Origin: Billgrantia zhangzhouensis
GTDB taxonomy: Bacteria > Pseudomonadota > Gammaproteobacteria > Pseudomonadales > Halomonadaceae
Length of the DNA: 64,000 nucleotides
Direction: 5' to 3'
Assembly: GCF_021404465.1 (NCBI RefSeq)
Contig: NZ_JABFTT010000008.1
Span: 171,031-235,030 of the forward strand
Within the stretch, counting starts at the first letter, position 1. Every line of letters begins with the position of its first letter. Below the pieces are notes generated by a model that was not told where the DNA came from, made no database searches, and saw only the letters and a program-made list of their open reading frames with translations. Below, in pieces: positions 33,183-45,454 of this stretch. The position numbers were made by a program, and so were the translations under genes.

Positions 33183-36100
33183 ATGCGACTCACCTCGATC
33201 CGCCTGAGCGGTTTCAAATCCTTCGTCGATCCGGTCACGGTGCCCTTCGATGGCAACATGACCGCGATCGTCGGCCCCAACGGCTGTGGCAAGTCGAACA
33301 TCATCGACGCCGTACGCTGGGTCATGGGCGAATCCTCGGCCAAGACCCTGCGCGGCGAGTCGATGACCGACGTCATATTCAACGGTTCCACCGCGCGCAA
33401 GCCGGTGGGGCAGGCCTCCATCGAACTGCGCTTCGACAACAGCGACGGCACCATGGGGGGAATTTACGCCCAGTACGCCGAAATCGCAGTCAAGCGCCTG
33501 GTCACCCGCGACGGCCAGTCGAGCTACTTCTTCAACGGCCAGAAGTGTCGTCGCCGCGACATCGCCGATCTCTTCCTTGGCACCGGCCTTGGCCCGCGCT
33601 CCTACGCCATCATCGGCCAGGGCATGATCTCGCGCCTGATCGAGGCGCGCCCCGAAGAGTTGCGTGCCACCCTAGAAGAGGCCGCCGGCATCTCCAAGTA
33701 CAAGGAGCGCCGCCGCGAAACCGAGAATCGCATGCGGCGGACCCGCGAGAACCTGGAGCGCCTGGAGGATATTCGCGAGGAGCTCGACAAGCAGCTCGAG
33801 CGCCTGCGTCGTCAGGCCGAGGCCGCACGCCGCTACCAGACCCTCAAGGAAGAAGAGCATCGGCTCAAGGGCGAGCTGGCGCTGCTGCGTGGCCGTGCGC
33901 TGCGTGCCCGCCAGCGTGAGGAAGAGCATCGTGTGCGCGATCTGGAAACCGCGGTCGAACGTGAGATTCTCGGCCTGCGCCAGTGCGAGACCCGTCTTGA
34001 GGAGGCGCGTGCCGACCACGACCAACTGGCCGAGACCCTGGAGGCGCGGCAGGCGCGTTTCTTCGAGACCAGCGGTGCCATCGCCCGGCTCGAGCAGAAC
34101 CTGGAGCACGCTCGCAGCCGCGAAGGCCAGCTTGCCCGCGACCTCGAGAGTGCCCGCCAGGAGCTGGCCGAGCTGGACCGCCTGGGCGAACACGATCGTG
34201 AACGGCTGGTGCGGCTCGACGAGCGCCTCGAGACCCTGGTGCCGGAGCAGGAGGAACTTGCCGAACGGCTAGCCGAGCTGGAGGCGATGCTGGAAGAGGC
34301 CGAGCCCGGCGCCGAGGAGGCCGAGCGAGCCTTCGAAGCCTTCAGCGAAGGCTGGCGCGAAGCCAGCCGCGACGCGGAGCGCAGCCAGGACCGTTTGCGC
34401 GAACTAGAGAGTCGGTTGGCGCGGCTCGAAGCCGATGCCCAGCGTCGTCGCCAGCAGCAGCAGGAACTGCCCGACCTGGCAGAGCTGACCGCCAGACGAG
34501 ATGAATTGAAGGAGCGCTTGGCCGAGTTCGGCTTGGCCCAGGAAGAGATCGAGGCGCGCCGTGAGGGGTTGCAAGCCAGCCGCGAGAAGGCGCGCGAGAC
34601 GGCCGCTGCGCTGGAGGCCGAGCGCGAGGCCGAGCGCAGCCGGCGCAGCAGCCTGCAGGGCGAGCTGGCCTCCCTCGGGGCACTGATCCAGGCCGCTCTC
34701 ACCGACCCCGACGACAGTCTGACCGAGCATCTTGCAGCGCATGAGCTGGATGGGCTGCCGCGACTGGGCGAGTCACTGGAGGTCGAGCCGGGCTGGGAAG
34801 CCAGCGTCTCCTGGGTGCTGGCGCCCTGGCTCAAGGCGCGCCTGGCGGCTCCCGATGCCTTCCGTACGGCAAGCGTACAGCCGCCTGCCGAGCTTGGCGT
34901 CCTGGCACCCCGGGCCGAGATCGAATTTTCTTCCGATAGCCTTGCCGCCTGCGTGCGCGGCGCCGGCGCCGCTGCGGCCTGGCTGGCACCGATCTGCTGT
35001 GTCGAGAGCGACGAACAGGCCTGGGCCGAGCGTGATGGCCTGGGCGCGGGTGAGAGCCTGATCACGCCGCAAGGGCTGTGGCTGGGCCGTGACTGGGTGC
35101 GGCATCGCGGCCAGGGCGCCGGCCCCGATGCGCTGCTGGTCAGCCGCCGCCGCTTCGATGAGGCGGCAGCCGAACTCGACGCCATCGAGACCCGCCTGGC
35201 GGCACGCGACCAGGCGATCGAGGCCGAACGCGAACGCGCCGAGCAGGCCGAGCGGGAACTCGAGACCATTCTCCAGGAGGAGCGGAGCCTGGCCGGCGAG
35301 CAACAGCAACTGGCGGTACAGGACAGCGGCCTGGCCAGTCGCCTCGAGCATCTGCAGGGGCGGGCCGGGGAACTGGCCGAGGAGCTGGCAGGGCTGGACG
35401 AGGCCCGCGAAGAGGCCCGGCTGGCGATCGAGGAAGCGCGCGAGAACTGGCAACTGGCCATGGCGAGGCTGGAGGAGGGCGCCGAGCAGCGCGAGCGCCT
35501 GGAGCGGGCGCGCAGCGAAGCCCGCGATCGCCTGGTTGCGCTGCGTGCAAGCCAGCGTCCGCTCAACGAGCGGGTGCAGCAGTTGGCGCTGGAGCGGCAG
35601 CGGCTCGCCACCGAGCGCGCCGGCCTGGCCGAGCAGCAAGGGCGCAGCGACGACACCCGTGAGCGTTTGCTGGCGCGCTGCGAGGAGCTGACCGAGACCC
35701 TCGAGCAGTTGCGCGAACCGGACGAGGAGCAGCGTGAGAAGCTCGACGAACTGCTGCACCGCCGTGAAGGCGACGAGCGTGCACTGAACGAAACCAAGGC
35801 GCGTGCCGCCGAGCTGGTGGAACGGCTACGCGAGGACGAACTGGCGCGGCAGAATCACGAGCGCAATCTCGAAGGCATTCGTGAGCGCCTGCAGGAAGCG
35901 CGCATGCAGGTACAGGCCTTGGCGCTCAAGTCCGAGACCCAGGACGAGCAGCTCGCCGAGCTGGGCCACCAGGCCGCCGAGCTGGAGGCGAACCTCGATC
36001 CCAACGCCACCGAGTCGGCCTGGCAGGCCCGGCTGGAAGAGGTCGGCGAGCGCATCCGCCGCTTGGGAGCGATCAACCTGGCGGCCATCGAGGAGTACGA

Positions 36101-36677
36101 CCAGCAGGCCGAGCGGCGCGACTATCTCGAAGCCCAGCAGGCCGAGCTGAACGAGGCGCTGGAGACCCTGGAACGGGCGATTCGGCGCATTGATCAGGAG
36201 ACCCGTACCCGTTTCCGCGACACCTTCGAGCGAGTCAACCAGGGCCTGCAGTCACTTTTTCCGCGAGTCTTTGGCGGTGGAACCGCATGGTTGACGCTGA
36301 CCGGCGAGGATTTGCTCGACACCGGCGTGGCCATCATGGCGCGTCCTCCCGGAAAGAAGAACAGTACCATTCATCTTCTCTCGGGGGGGGAAAAGGCACT
36401 AACGGCTCTGTCGTTGGTATTTGCTATCTTCCAACTCAATCCGGCGCCTTTCTGTATGCTCGACGAAGTCGATGCACCACTTGATGACGCTAATGTCGGT
36501 CGCTATGCCAAACTCGTGAAAGACATGTCCGAGTCGGTGCAGTTCATCTATATCACGCATAACAAGATTGCGATGGAGGCCGCCGAAAGGTTAATGGGCG
36601 TTACCATGCAAGAACCTGGAGTCTCACGCCTGGTGGCAGTCGGCGTAGAGGAAGCCGCGGCTCTCGCCGAGGCTTGA
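33183..36677 (+). CDS. smc: Chromosome segregation protein SMC
   Basis: A 1164-residue SMC ATPase. N-terminal Walker A GPNGCGKSNIIDAVRWVMGE at residues 33-52, two long Glu/Arg/Ala-rich coiled coils, a hinge around residues 500-640, and C-terminal signature LLSGGEKALTALSL followed by Walker B FCMLDEVDAPLDDANV. It organises and segregates the chromosome with ScpA/ScpB (not in this window). Presence of SMC rather than MukB fits Halomonadaceae/Pseudomonadaceae. Confidence 0.97.
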   Translation: MRLTSIRLSGFKSFVDPVTVPFDGNMTAIVGPNGCGKSNIIDAVRWVMGESSAKTLRGESMTDVIFNGSTARKPVGQASIELRFDNSDGTMGGIYAQYAEIAVKRLVTRDGQSSYFFNGQKCRRRDIADLFLGTGLGPRSYAIIGQGMISRLIEARPEELRATLEEAAGISKYKERRRETENRMRRTRENLERLEDIREELDKQLERLRRQAEAARRYQTLKEEEHRLKGELALLRGRALRARQREEEHRVRDLETAVEREILGLRQCETRLEEARADHDQLAETLEARQARFFETSGAIARLEQNLEHARSREGQLARDLESARQELAELDRLGEHDRERLVRLDERLETLVPEQEELAERLAELEAMLEEAEPGAEEAERAFEAFSEGWREASRDAERSQDRLRELESRLARLEADAQRRRQQQQELPDLAELTARRDELKERLAEFGLAQEEIEARREGLQASREKARETAAALEAEREAERSRRSSLQGELASLGALIQAALTDPDDSLTEHLAAHELDGLPRLGESLEVEPGWEASVSWVLAPWLKARLAAPDAFRTASVQPPAELGVLAPRAEIEFSSDSLAACVRGAGAAAAWLAPICCVESDEQAWAERDGLGAGESLITPQGLWLGRDWVRHRGQGAGPDALLVSRRRFDEAAAELDAIETRLAARDQAIEAERERAEQAERELETILQEERSLAGEQQQLAVQDSGLASRLEHLQGRAGELAEELAGLDEAREEARLAIEEARENWQLAMARLEEGAEQRERLERARSEARDRLVALRASQRPLNERVQQLALERQRLATERAGLAEQQGRSDDTRERLLARCEELTETLEQLREPDEEQREKLDELLHRREGDERALNETKARAAELVERLREDELARQNHERNLEGIRERLQEARMQVQALALKSETQDEQLAELGHQAAELEANLDPNATESAWQARLEEVGERIRRLGAINLAAIEEYDQQAERRDYLEAQQAELNEALETLERAIRRIDQETRTRFRDTFERVNQGLQSLFPRVFGGGTAWLTLTGEDLLDTGVAIMARPPGKKNSTIHLLSGGEKALTALSLVFAIFQLNPAPFCMLDEVDAPLDDANVGRYAKLVKDMSESVQFIYITHNKIAMEAAERLMGVTMQEPGVSRLVAVGVEEAAALAEA

Positions 36678-36903
36678 AAAAGGCTTGAAAGCGAGCGCCA
36701 AACGCGTTATCAGAAGATACATCACGGTCATACTGCAGATTGAAAAAGCGAATTGACAGGGAAAGGCGCAGGGTCGATTTAACTCTCGGGCGATAATGCC
36801 GGGGCTTGACAAACAAAAAAAGTGGCCCTTTTTCTGGCAATCGCGCTATGCTGTTGACGAACATCCATCCGGCATGGCGCCCTAGTGATAGGCAAGACGA
36901 CCC

Positions 36904-38676
36904 ATGGAACTTAGAGAATGGCTGATCATTCTGGGGCTGGCCCTGGTAACGCTCATCGTGATCGATGGTGTGCGTCGCCTGAAGCGTCAGCGCCGAGTGC
37001 CCCGCCTGGACCAGGTAGGGGATAACAAAAACCCAGGTAATGGCGAGGCAGCGGCCGATGGCGAAGACAACTGGGAGTTGCCCAACGGCGGCGCCCGGGT
37101 CGTCAAGCCCGCCAGTTATACCCAAGTGCAAGCGAAACCCAAGCTTCAACGTCAGGACCACCCCGGGCCCTCCCGGGTGCTGGCCGGCCTGAAGGAAGCC
37201 AACGTCGACGCCGGAACCGCGGCGCCCGGCGCCGGCTTCGCTGCCACCGCGGCCTCACGCCCGGTGGCTTCCGCCATGCTGGAGGCCGGCTCGCCCACCC
37301 CCTCCCGGGCGGAGGCGAGCGGTGCAAGCGGTGGTAAAGAAGAGCAAGCAACGAGTCGGACGCCGGGCGAGACGGCCCATTCGCGCAGTACGGAGCGCGA
37401 CGCCGCTGCCGGGCAGGCCGAAACGCAGGCTGCGCAAATCGAGCCTGAGGTCGACCTGCGTGATACCGAACGACAGGTGGACGACTCCGTCACGCCCGAA
37501 CGTGCCACCGTGGAGCAACAGGACGCGCAGCCGGCCAGTGTCGCCGCCGCACAGCGGGTCGATGACAACGTCGAGCGCTCCCTGAACGATGCCCACGAGG
37601 CTACCGCCGAGCCGGCCTCGCTGGGGCGGGAGGTATCCGAAGATCGCCATGAGCCGACCCTTTCCGCACTCGACGGCGAGGTGGAGCCGGTTGCCGAAAC
37701 GGCGCCGCTGGCCGCTGATCCCGCCGATCACGATCCACACCACGACGAGGACGAGCGCTATCGGCTGGTCGACCTCGAGGGCATGGGCGATTCGATTAAA
37801 AGCGGCTCGCGCCGCATGGGCGAGTCGGTGCAGCGTTTTGGCCTCTCCATTCAGCAGCGCCTTGCCAAGCGGCGTGAGCAGAAACGCGAGGAGAAAGCGC
37901 GCCGCGAGCAGCTGCGCGCCGAAAAAGCCGAACGTGAAGCCCAGCATCGCCGCGAGGCTGCCGAGGTCCAGGCCGCCAGGGAGGCCGAGCGCCGTCGCCT
38001 GGAAGCCGAAGCCATTGAACTGGCTGACGACGACGATCCCCTGTTTGCGCCGCCGCGTCCAAGGACCGCGGAGCCCGACTATTCGAGGCTCGACTATTCG
38101 GAGCCTGTCGAACAGGCAGCGCCGGAGGCCGAAGCCATTGCCGACGACGACGTGGTACGTGCCCACCCGACCCTGGCCCGGGCACTGCGTCACAACGTCA
38201 ACGCCGAACGCGCACGCGACACCTTGAGCCAAGCCGACGAGATCATCGTCATCAGCGTGCTGTCGCGCGACGAAGAGGGCTTCTCCGGCGAGGCGCTGCT
38301 CAACCTGATGCTGGCCTGCGGCCTGCGTTACAGCAGCGACATGGGTATCTTCCACCGCTTCGAGACCGAGGACCCCGAGAGCGAACTGCAATTCTCGATG
38401 GTCAACGTGCTCAAGCCGGGTACCTTCCCGATCGAGGCCATGGATGAGTTCCGCACCCCGGGCATCACCCTGCTGATGCCGCTGCCCGGCGCGCTGGATA
38501 CCGCTGCAGCCTTCGAAGCGATGGTCGAGACCGCCATGGTCATCGTGCGCAACCTGGGCGGTGAGCTGAAGGACGAGAACCACAGCGTGATGACCGCGCA
38601 GACCGTGGAGTTCGCCCGCCAGCGCGTGCAGGAGTTCGAGCGCCGCAATCGCCTCAACCGCTACCAGGTGAACTAA
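36904..38676 (+). CDS. zipA: Cell division protein ZipA
   Basis: A 590-residue FtsZ-tethering division protein. N-terminal membrane helix (LREWLIILGLALVTLIVIDGV) with basic stop RRLKRQRR, a very long linker rich in Ala/Glu/Pro with a charged coiled segment (RREQKREEKARREQLRAEKA), and the C-terminal ZipA domain (about residues 440-585: IIVISVLSRDEEGFSGEALLN; FPIEAMDEFRTPGITLLMPLPG). E. coli ZipA is 328 residues; the extra length is linker. A 226-base gap after smc contains no gene. Confidence 0.94.
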   Translation: MELREWLIILGLALVTLIVIDGVRRLKRQRRVPRLDQVGDNKNPGNGEAAADGEDNWELPNGGARVVKPASYTQVQAKPKLQRQDHPGPSRVLAGLKEANVDAGTAAPGAGFAATAASRPVASAMLEAGSPTPSRAEASGASGGKEEQATSRTPGETAHSRSTERDAAAGQAETQAAQIEPEVDLRDTERQVDDSVTPERATVEQQDAQPASVAAAQRVDDNVERSLNDAHEATAEPASLGREVSEDRHEPTLSALDGEVEPVAETAPLAADPADHDPHHDEDERYRLVDLEGMGDSIKSGSRRMGESVQRFGLSIQQRLAKRREQKREEKARREQLRAEKAEREAQHRREAAEVQAAREAERRRLEAEAIELADDDDPLFAPPRPRTAEPDYSRLDYSEPVEQAAPEAEAIADDDVVRAHPTLARALRHNVNAERARDTLSQADEIIVISVLSRDEEGFSGEALLNLMLACGLRYSSDMGIFHRFETEDPESELQFSMVNVLKPGTFPIEAMDEFRTPGITLLMPLPGALDTAAAFEAMVETAMVIVRNLGGELKDENHSVMTAQTVEFARQRVQEFERRNRLNRYQVN

Positions 38677-38706
38677 CCAAAGCTGTAAGCTGAAGAAGCT
38701 GGAAGA

Positions 38707-38740
38707 CAACCCCCGTGAGGTAGCCCCACGGGGGTTGTTG
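38707..38740 (+). terminator. Terminator after zipA
   Basis: CAACCCCCGTG (38707-38717) pairs perfectly with CACGGGGGTTG (38727-38737); the tail is TTGCTTT, modest in T. It separates zipA from ligA. Confidence 0.75.
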
Positions 38741-38754
38741 CTTTGGTAAGCTAG

Positions 38755-41141
<2,387 letters not shown>

Positions 41142-41176
41142 CGCGGTCGCGGCCAGTTGTCGGATAAAACCAGAGG

Positions 41177-43192
41177 TTACTTGCCCTGGACCAGGTCGCG
41201 GATGATCCGCCGTCCCGGATGCAGGTGATCCACCAGCGGCCACTCCAGCGGCAGCGGCTCGTCGCAGAGGCGTGAAGCGAGCAACTCGGCGCACAGCGGT
41301 GCGCTGGCCATGCCGCGGGAGCCATGGGCGGCGCTGATCCACAGGCCTGGATGGTGCCCGCCGGCCACGTCGGGCACACGGGTGGCATCCTTGGTCAGCA
41401 CGGCGTAGTCCCGGCGCCAGGCCTCGGCATCGGGCACCGGCCCGCAGTAGGGCGACTTGTCTGGGCTTGCCGCACGTACGCCGGTGCGCGCGGTGAGCCG
41501 AGTGGGCGTCAGGTCGGCGCCTGCCTTGCGCAGCGCTGCCACGAAATGGGGCAGGCCGCGTTCGAGCTCCGCCAGGTTGGCGGCGTGGTCGGCCTCGCGC
41601 TCGGCCAGGTCGGTGTCGCCGGGGGCGAAGGTGGCGCCGAAGTTGAGCACCCCCTCCGCTGCCGGCGGCACGTAGCCGCCGGCGCACACCACGCGTCCCA
41701 GCGCCGGGGCGTCTGCGGGCATTGCCAGTTGGCTGACCTGGCCACGCACCGGCTGTAGCGGCAGCGCCGCGAGTTGGCTGAACCCGGCGGCTTCGTGGGC
41801 GGCGGCAACGACGACTTGTTCGGCTTCAAGGCACTCGCCATCAGCCAGGGTCAACGTCCAGCCCGCCTCATTGCCGTGCAACGCCGTCACTTCGCCTCGG
41901 CAGAAGCTGACGCCAGGCGTTTGGGCCAGGCGCACGCACAGCTCCAGCGGTCTGACCCAGGCGGCATCGGGGTAATCCAGTGCCGGCGCCTCGAGTCGGA
42001 TTCCCGCGACGCGGCCGGCCGTCTCGGCGTCGAGGCCGCGTACCACGCTCTGGGGCAGCGAATGGTTGGCCAGGAAGCGCGTCTGGCGCTGATGCTCCTT
42101 CTCGTCCAGCGCCAGCTGCAGCACGCCGCTGGGCCGCCACAGCGACTGCTCCGGGTCGAGCTGGGCCAGCCAGCGCCGGCTGTGGAGCAGGCCGGCCAGA
42201 TAGGTGCGGCTCTGCAGATTGGTTTCGACCGCGAGCTTGACGTAGAGGGCCCCCTGCAGGTGAGTGGTGCCCAGCTCGGCGCGGTCGAAGCGGTCGATCA
42301 GCGTCACCGCGACGCCGCGCCGGGCCAGGGCGGCGGCGGTGCTGGCACCGGCGATACCGGCGCCAATCACCGCCACGTGGCGCGGCGGATGTGGCGCTGG
42401 CGGGCTGAACCAGGGCGTGCGCTGGCGACGGGTGTCGGCAGGCGGCTCGGCGATCTCGCCGCAGAGCATTTCGCGCTTGCGCCCGAAGCCCGGCACCTTG
42501 CGCCAGGCAAACCCCGCCGCGGCCAGCCCGCGCTTGACCACTCCGGCACAGGTGAAGGTGGCGAAGGTCGCGCCCGGCCGTGAACGGGCGACCATGGCGG
42601 CGAACAGCTCGGGGTGCCACATCTCGGGGTTCTTGGCCGGAGCGAAGCCGTCGAGGAACCAGGCATCCACTCGCCCTTCGAGCAGGGCGAGGCGCTCGGC
42701 GGCATCGCCAAAGTGGAGGTCCAGCGTCACTCGCTCGTCGAGCCACAGCCGATGCACGCCGGCCACCGGCTCGGGCCACTGGCTTATCAGCCGCTCGGCG
42801 CGCCGGGCCAGGTCCGGCCAGGTGGCGAGAGCCCGGGCCAGGTCGTTTCGGCTCAAGGGGTAGCGTTCGGTGGAAACCAAGTGCAGCCGTGCCTGTGCCG
42901 GGGCATGGGCGTCGAAGCAGGCCCAGGCGCAGAGCATGTTGAGCCCGGTGCCGAAGCCGGTCTCGCCGATGGTGAAGGGGCGCCGTTCGCGCCAGGCGGC
43001 CAGACGTTGGGGCAGCGCATTGCCATGGAGGAAGACATGCTCGGTTTCCGCCCGGCCGTCATGACGCGAGAAATAGACGTCGTCGAACCGGGTCGAGCGC
43101 GGAGCGCTCTCGCCGGTGTCGTCGCGCTGCCAGTCGAGGTGCGCCGGCTCCAGGCCGGCCAGCGGTGGAAGGGGAACATGGGACGATGACAC
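41177..43192 (-). CDS. mnmC: Bifunctional tRNA mnm5s2U34 enzyme MnmC
   Basis: MnmC finishes 5-methylaminomethyl-2-thiouridine in tRNA wobble positions. N-terminal methyltransferase domain (FGTGLNMLCAWACF, FLDGFAPAKNPEMW) and C-terminal FAD-dependent oxidoreductase (HVAVIGAGIAGASTAAALARRGVAVTLIDR; GSRGMASAPLCAELLA). A GTG at 43192 with GGAG five bases upstream gives 671 residues, almost exactly the E. coli length (668); the ATGs at 43291/43258 would add unrelated sequence. Upstream lie paired DnaA boxes. Confidence 0.95.
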   Translation of the reverse strand: MSSSHVPLPPLAGLEPAHLDWQRDDTGESAPRSTRFDDVYFSRHDGRAETEHVFLHGNALPQRLAAWRERRPFTIGETGFGTGLNMLCAWACFDAHAPAQARLHLVSTERYPLSRNDLARALATWPDLARRAERLISQWPEPVAGVHRLWLDERVTLDLHFGDAAERLALLEGRVDAWFLDGFAPAKNPEMWHPELFAAMVARSRPGATFATFTCAGVVKRGLAAAGFAWRKVPGFGRKREMLCGEIAEPPADTRRQRTPWFSPPAPHPPRHVAVIGAGIAGASTAAALARRGVAVTLIDRFDRAELGTTHLQGALYVKLAVETNLQSRTYLAGLLHSRRWLAQLDPEQSLWRPSGVLQLALDEKEHQRQTRFLANHSLPQSVVRGLDAETAGRVAGIRLEAPALDYPDAAWVRPLELCVRLAQTPGVSFCRGEVTALHGNEAGWTLTLADGECLEAEQVVVAAAHEAAGFSQLAALPLQPVRGQVSQLAMPADAPALGRVVCAGGYVPPAAEGVLNFGATFAPGDTDLAEREADHAANLAELERGLPHFVAALRKAGADLTPTRLTARTGVRAASPDKSPYCGPVPDAEAWRRDYAVLTKDATRVPDVAGGHHPGLWISAAHGSRGMASAPLCAELLASRLCDEPLPLEWPLVDHLHPGRRIIRDLVQGK

Positions 43193-43296
43193 GGTTTCTC
43201 CAGCGCCTTCGGCAAGAGTGTTCAAAAAATGATCGATGATGCCGCGGCGGCGTGGCATGGTGCATCTCGGAGACCATCCGCGGCGTTTCAACAGCG

Positions 43297-43334
43297 TTAT
43301 CCACAGAAGCTGTGAGCAAAGCCTCTGTGGATAA
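43297..43334. promoter_or_regulatory. Pair of inverted perfect DnaA boxes
   Basis: TTATCCACA at 43297-43305 and its inverse TGTGGATAA at 43326-43334; the symmetry extends to TTATCCACAGA/TCTGTGGATAA. TTATCCACA is the high-affinity DnaA box. They lie about 105 bases upstream of mnmC. Confidence 0.7.
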
Positions 43335-43365
43335 AACGCTCTCGTCAGGGAGGGCTTTCGAGAAT

Positions 43366-43400
43366 GCTGACAAACTACTGCGCTCGCAACGTTTGTCAGC
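43366..43400. repeat. Perfect 10-bp inverted repeat
   Basis: GCTGACAAAC (43366-43375) and GTTTGTCAGC (43391-43400), spaced by 15 bases, just past the yciI stop codon. It can form a hairpin but has no T run; it may terminate or bind a regulator. Confidence 0.6.
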
Positions 43401-43434
43401 TTCCTCGGCTTTCGGGGCTCTTTTACGCTGGCCT

Positions 43435-43734
43435 TCAGGGCAGCACTTTCTTGAACGGTTTCACCGTCACCTTGGCGTAGACGCCGGCGATCACGTAGGG
43501 GTCGGCGTCGGCCCAGGCGCGGGCGGTCTCGAGGCTGTCAAACTCCGCCACCACCAGGCTACCGGTAAAACCGGCTTCACCGGGGTCCTCGGCATCCACC
43601 GCCGGATGGGGGCCGACCAGTACCAGGCGGCCGTCGTCGCGCAGCTTCTCAAGACGGGCCAGGTGATCGGGGCGGGCGGCCAGACGCCGCTCCAGGCTGT
43701 TCTTCACGTCTTCACTGATGATTGCATACAGCAT
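43435..43734 (-). CDS. yciI: YciI-family protein
   Basis: A 99-residue ferredoxin-like-fold protein: [44 protein letters not shown] (with the conserved His/Asp pair) and [30 protein letters not shown]. The role is unclear; YciI-like folds can be enzymes or stress proteins. Divergent from rnm with a 115-base shared promoter region, an arrangement near yciO also seen in E. coli. Confidence 0.92.
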   Translation of the reverse strand: MLYAIISEDVKNSLERRLAARPDHLARLEKLRDDGRLVLVGPHPAVDAEDPGEAGFTGSLVVAEFDSLETARAWADADPYVIAGVYAKVTVKPFKKVLP

Positions 43735-43849
43735 CGCAGCGTTCCTCGGGGCAGCGCGGTATCACCGCAGACTCCAACCGTGCGTTGACCGACCGTCGCC
43801 GGACGCGCACCATGGGGCCATCATTTTGACAAAGTTGCTTGCTTGCGTC

Positions 43850-44779
43850 ATGCCATTGCCCTCCCTGCCCGAGCGTTTCGCCGGCGATCCTGGTCCCCTC
43901 GGTATCGATCTTCACATGCATTCCACCGCCTCGGATGGTGCCCTGGCTCCCGCCGAGGTGGTCTCCCTGTGCGCCGCGCGCAGCGTGCGGCTGATGGCCC
44001 TGGCCGATCATGACACCATGGCCGGCGTGAACGAGGCCGGCGAGGCCGCCGCCCGGCTGGGTGTATGCCTGCTGCCGGCGGCCGAACTCTCGACCCGCTG
44101 GCAGGGCGTGGGCATCCATGTCGTCGCGCTGCTTCCCCAGGGCGTCAGCGGGGCGCTGGAGGAGGGGCTGAAGGCCCAGGCCCGGGCCCGCGAGGCCCGC
44201 GCCGAGGTGATCGCCGAACGCATGGAGAAGCTGGGGCTCGGCGATGCCTTGGCCAAGGCGCGTGAGCAGGCTGGCCCCCACCGTCCGCTGGGCCGTCCCG
44301 ACTTCGCCCGGGCACTGGTGGCGGCGGGGCTGGTACCCGACATGGCCACGGCGTTTCGCAAGCACCTGGGCAGTGGCAAGGCGGGCGACGTCAAGGCGCA
44401 CTGGCCGGCGCTGGACGAGGTAGTGGGCTGGGTGGTCGAGGCGGGCGGCGTGGCGGTGCTCGCCCACCCCCTGCGCCATGGTCTGACCCGGCGCAAGCGT
44501 GGCCAGTTGCTGGATGACTTTGCCGCTGCCGGCGGCCAGGCCGCCGAGCTGGTCAGCGGCTTTCAGAATGCCGATGTTACCCGCGACCTGGCGCGGCAGC
44601 TCGACGAAAGGGGGCTGTATGCCTCGCTCGGCAGCGACTTCCATTTTCCCGGTGGACACCTGGCGCCGGGCAGCATGAGCCCGGTGCCGCGCACCGCCGT
44701 GCCGCCGGTATGGACCCACCCGCGGCTGGCCGGCTTCGTCGCGGCGGGTTGCGACGCACCCACCCCCGGCGCGCTATAG
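43850..44779 (+). CDS. rnm: PHP-domain 5'-3' exoribonuclease (RNase AM/YciV)
   Basis: A 309-residue PHP phosphoesterase: DLHMHSTASDGALAPAEVV (metal-binding His residues), ALADHDTMAGVNEA, LPAAELSTRW, VAVLAHPLRHG and SLGSDFHFP supply the expected metal ligands. In E. coli this enzyme matures 5S/23S rRNA 5' ends and degrades short oligonucleotides. The ATG at 43850 is chosen since upstream sequence lies in the yciI promoter. Confidence 0.9.
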   Translation: MPLPSLPERFAGDPGPLGIDLHMHSTASDGALAPAEVVSLCAARSVRLMALADHDTMAGVNEAGEAAARLGVCLLPAAELSTRWQGVGIHVVALLPQGVSGALEEGLKAQARAREARAEVIAERMEKLGLGDALAKAREQAGPHRPLGRPDFARALVAAGLVPDMATAFRKHLGSGKAGDVKAHWPALDEVVGWVVEAGGVAVLAHPLRHGLTRRKRGQLLDDFAAAGGQAAELVSGFQNADVTRDLARQLDERGLYASLGSDFHFPGGHLAPGSMSPVPRTAVPPVWTHPRLAGFVAAGCDAPTPGAL

Positions 44780-44828
44780 TGGGCAACAAGAGTGGCCGCA
44801 AGAATCGCTAACGTCAGGGAATTCCATC

Positions 44829-45452
44829 ATGAGTCAGTTCTTCCAGATCCACCCCGAGAATCCGCAGAAGCGCCTGATCGATCAGGCAGTGCAGATCGTG
44901 CGCCAGGGCGGGGTGGTCGCCTATCCCACCGACTCCGGCTATGCGCTGGGCTGCCATCTGGGCGACAAGAAGGCGATCGAGAAGATCAAGTGGCTGCGCT
45001 CGCTGGACGACAAGCACAACTTTACCTTGGTGTGCTCGGATCTCTCCGACATCGGCACCTACGCCAAGGTCGACAACAGCGTGTTCCGCCTGCTCAAGGC
45101 CAACACGCCGGGTGCTTACACCTTCATCCTCAACGCCACCTCAGAGGTGCCTCGCCTGCTGCTGCACCCCAAGCGGCGCTCGATCGGCGTGCGTGTGCCC
45201 GACCACAGCATCACCCGGGCGTTGCTCGACGCGTTGGGCGAGCCGCTGATGAGCGTGACGCTGATCCCGGTGGGTGAGGAACTGCCGATGACCGACCCGG
45301 AAGAGATCCGCGACCGCTTCGGCGCCCATCTGGACCTGATCATCGATGGCGGCGCCTGCCACTTGGAGGCCACCAGCGTGATCGACCTGCGCGAGCTGCC
45401 GCCGACCATCGTGCGCGAAGGACGCGGCGACCTGGCGCCGTTCCGCAGCTGA
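44829..45452 (+). CDS. yciO: YciO/Sua5-family protein
   Basis: A 207-residue YrdC-fold protein of the YciO branch: IVRQGGVVAYPTDSGYALGCHLGDKKAIEKI, SRPLSN-like KHNFTLVCSDLSDI and PKRRSIGVRVPDH. YciO is related to threonylcarbamoyl-AMP synthase (t6A tRNA). Follows rnm by 49 bases on the same strand, the order seen in E. coli. Confidence 0.92.
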   Translation: MSQFFQIHPENPQKRLIDQAVQIVRQGGVVAYPTDSGYALGCHLGDKKAIEKIKWLRSLDDKHNFTLVCSDLSDIGTYAKVDNSVFRLLKANTPGAYTFILNATSEVPRLLLHPKRRSIGVRVPDHSITRALLDALGEPLMSVTLIPVGEELPMTDPEEIRDRFGAHLDLIIDGGACHLEATSVIDLRELPPTIVREGRGDLAPFRS

Positions 45453-45454
45453 TG

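Noticed and set aside
33833..35797. 654-codon Ser/Arg-rich frame antisense to smc
   Set aside because: Artefact of coiled-coil Glu/Leu/Arg codons read on the other strand.
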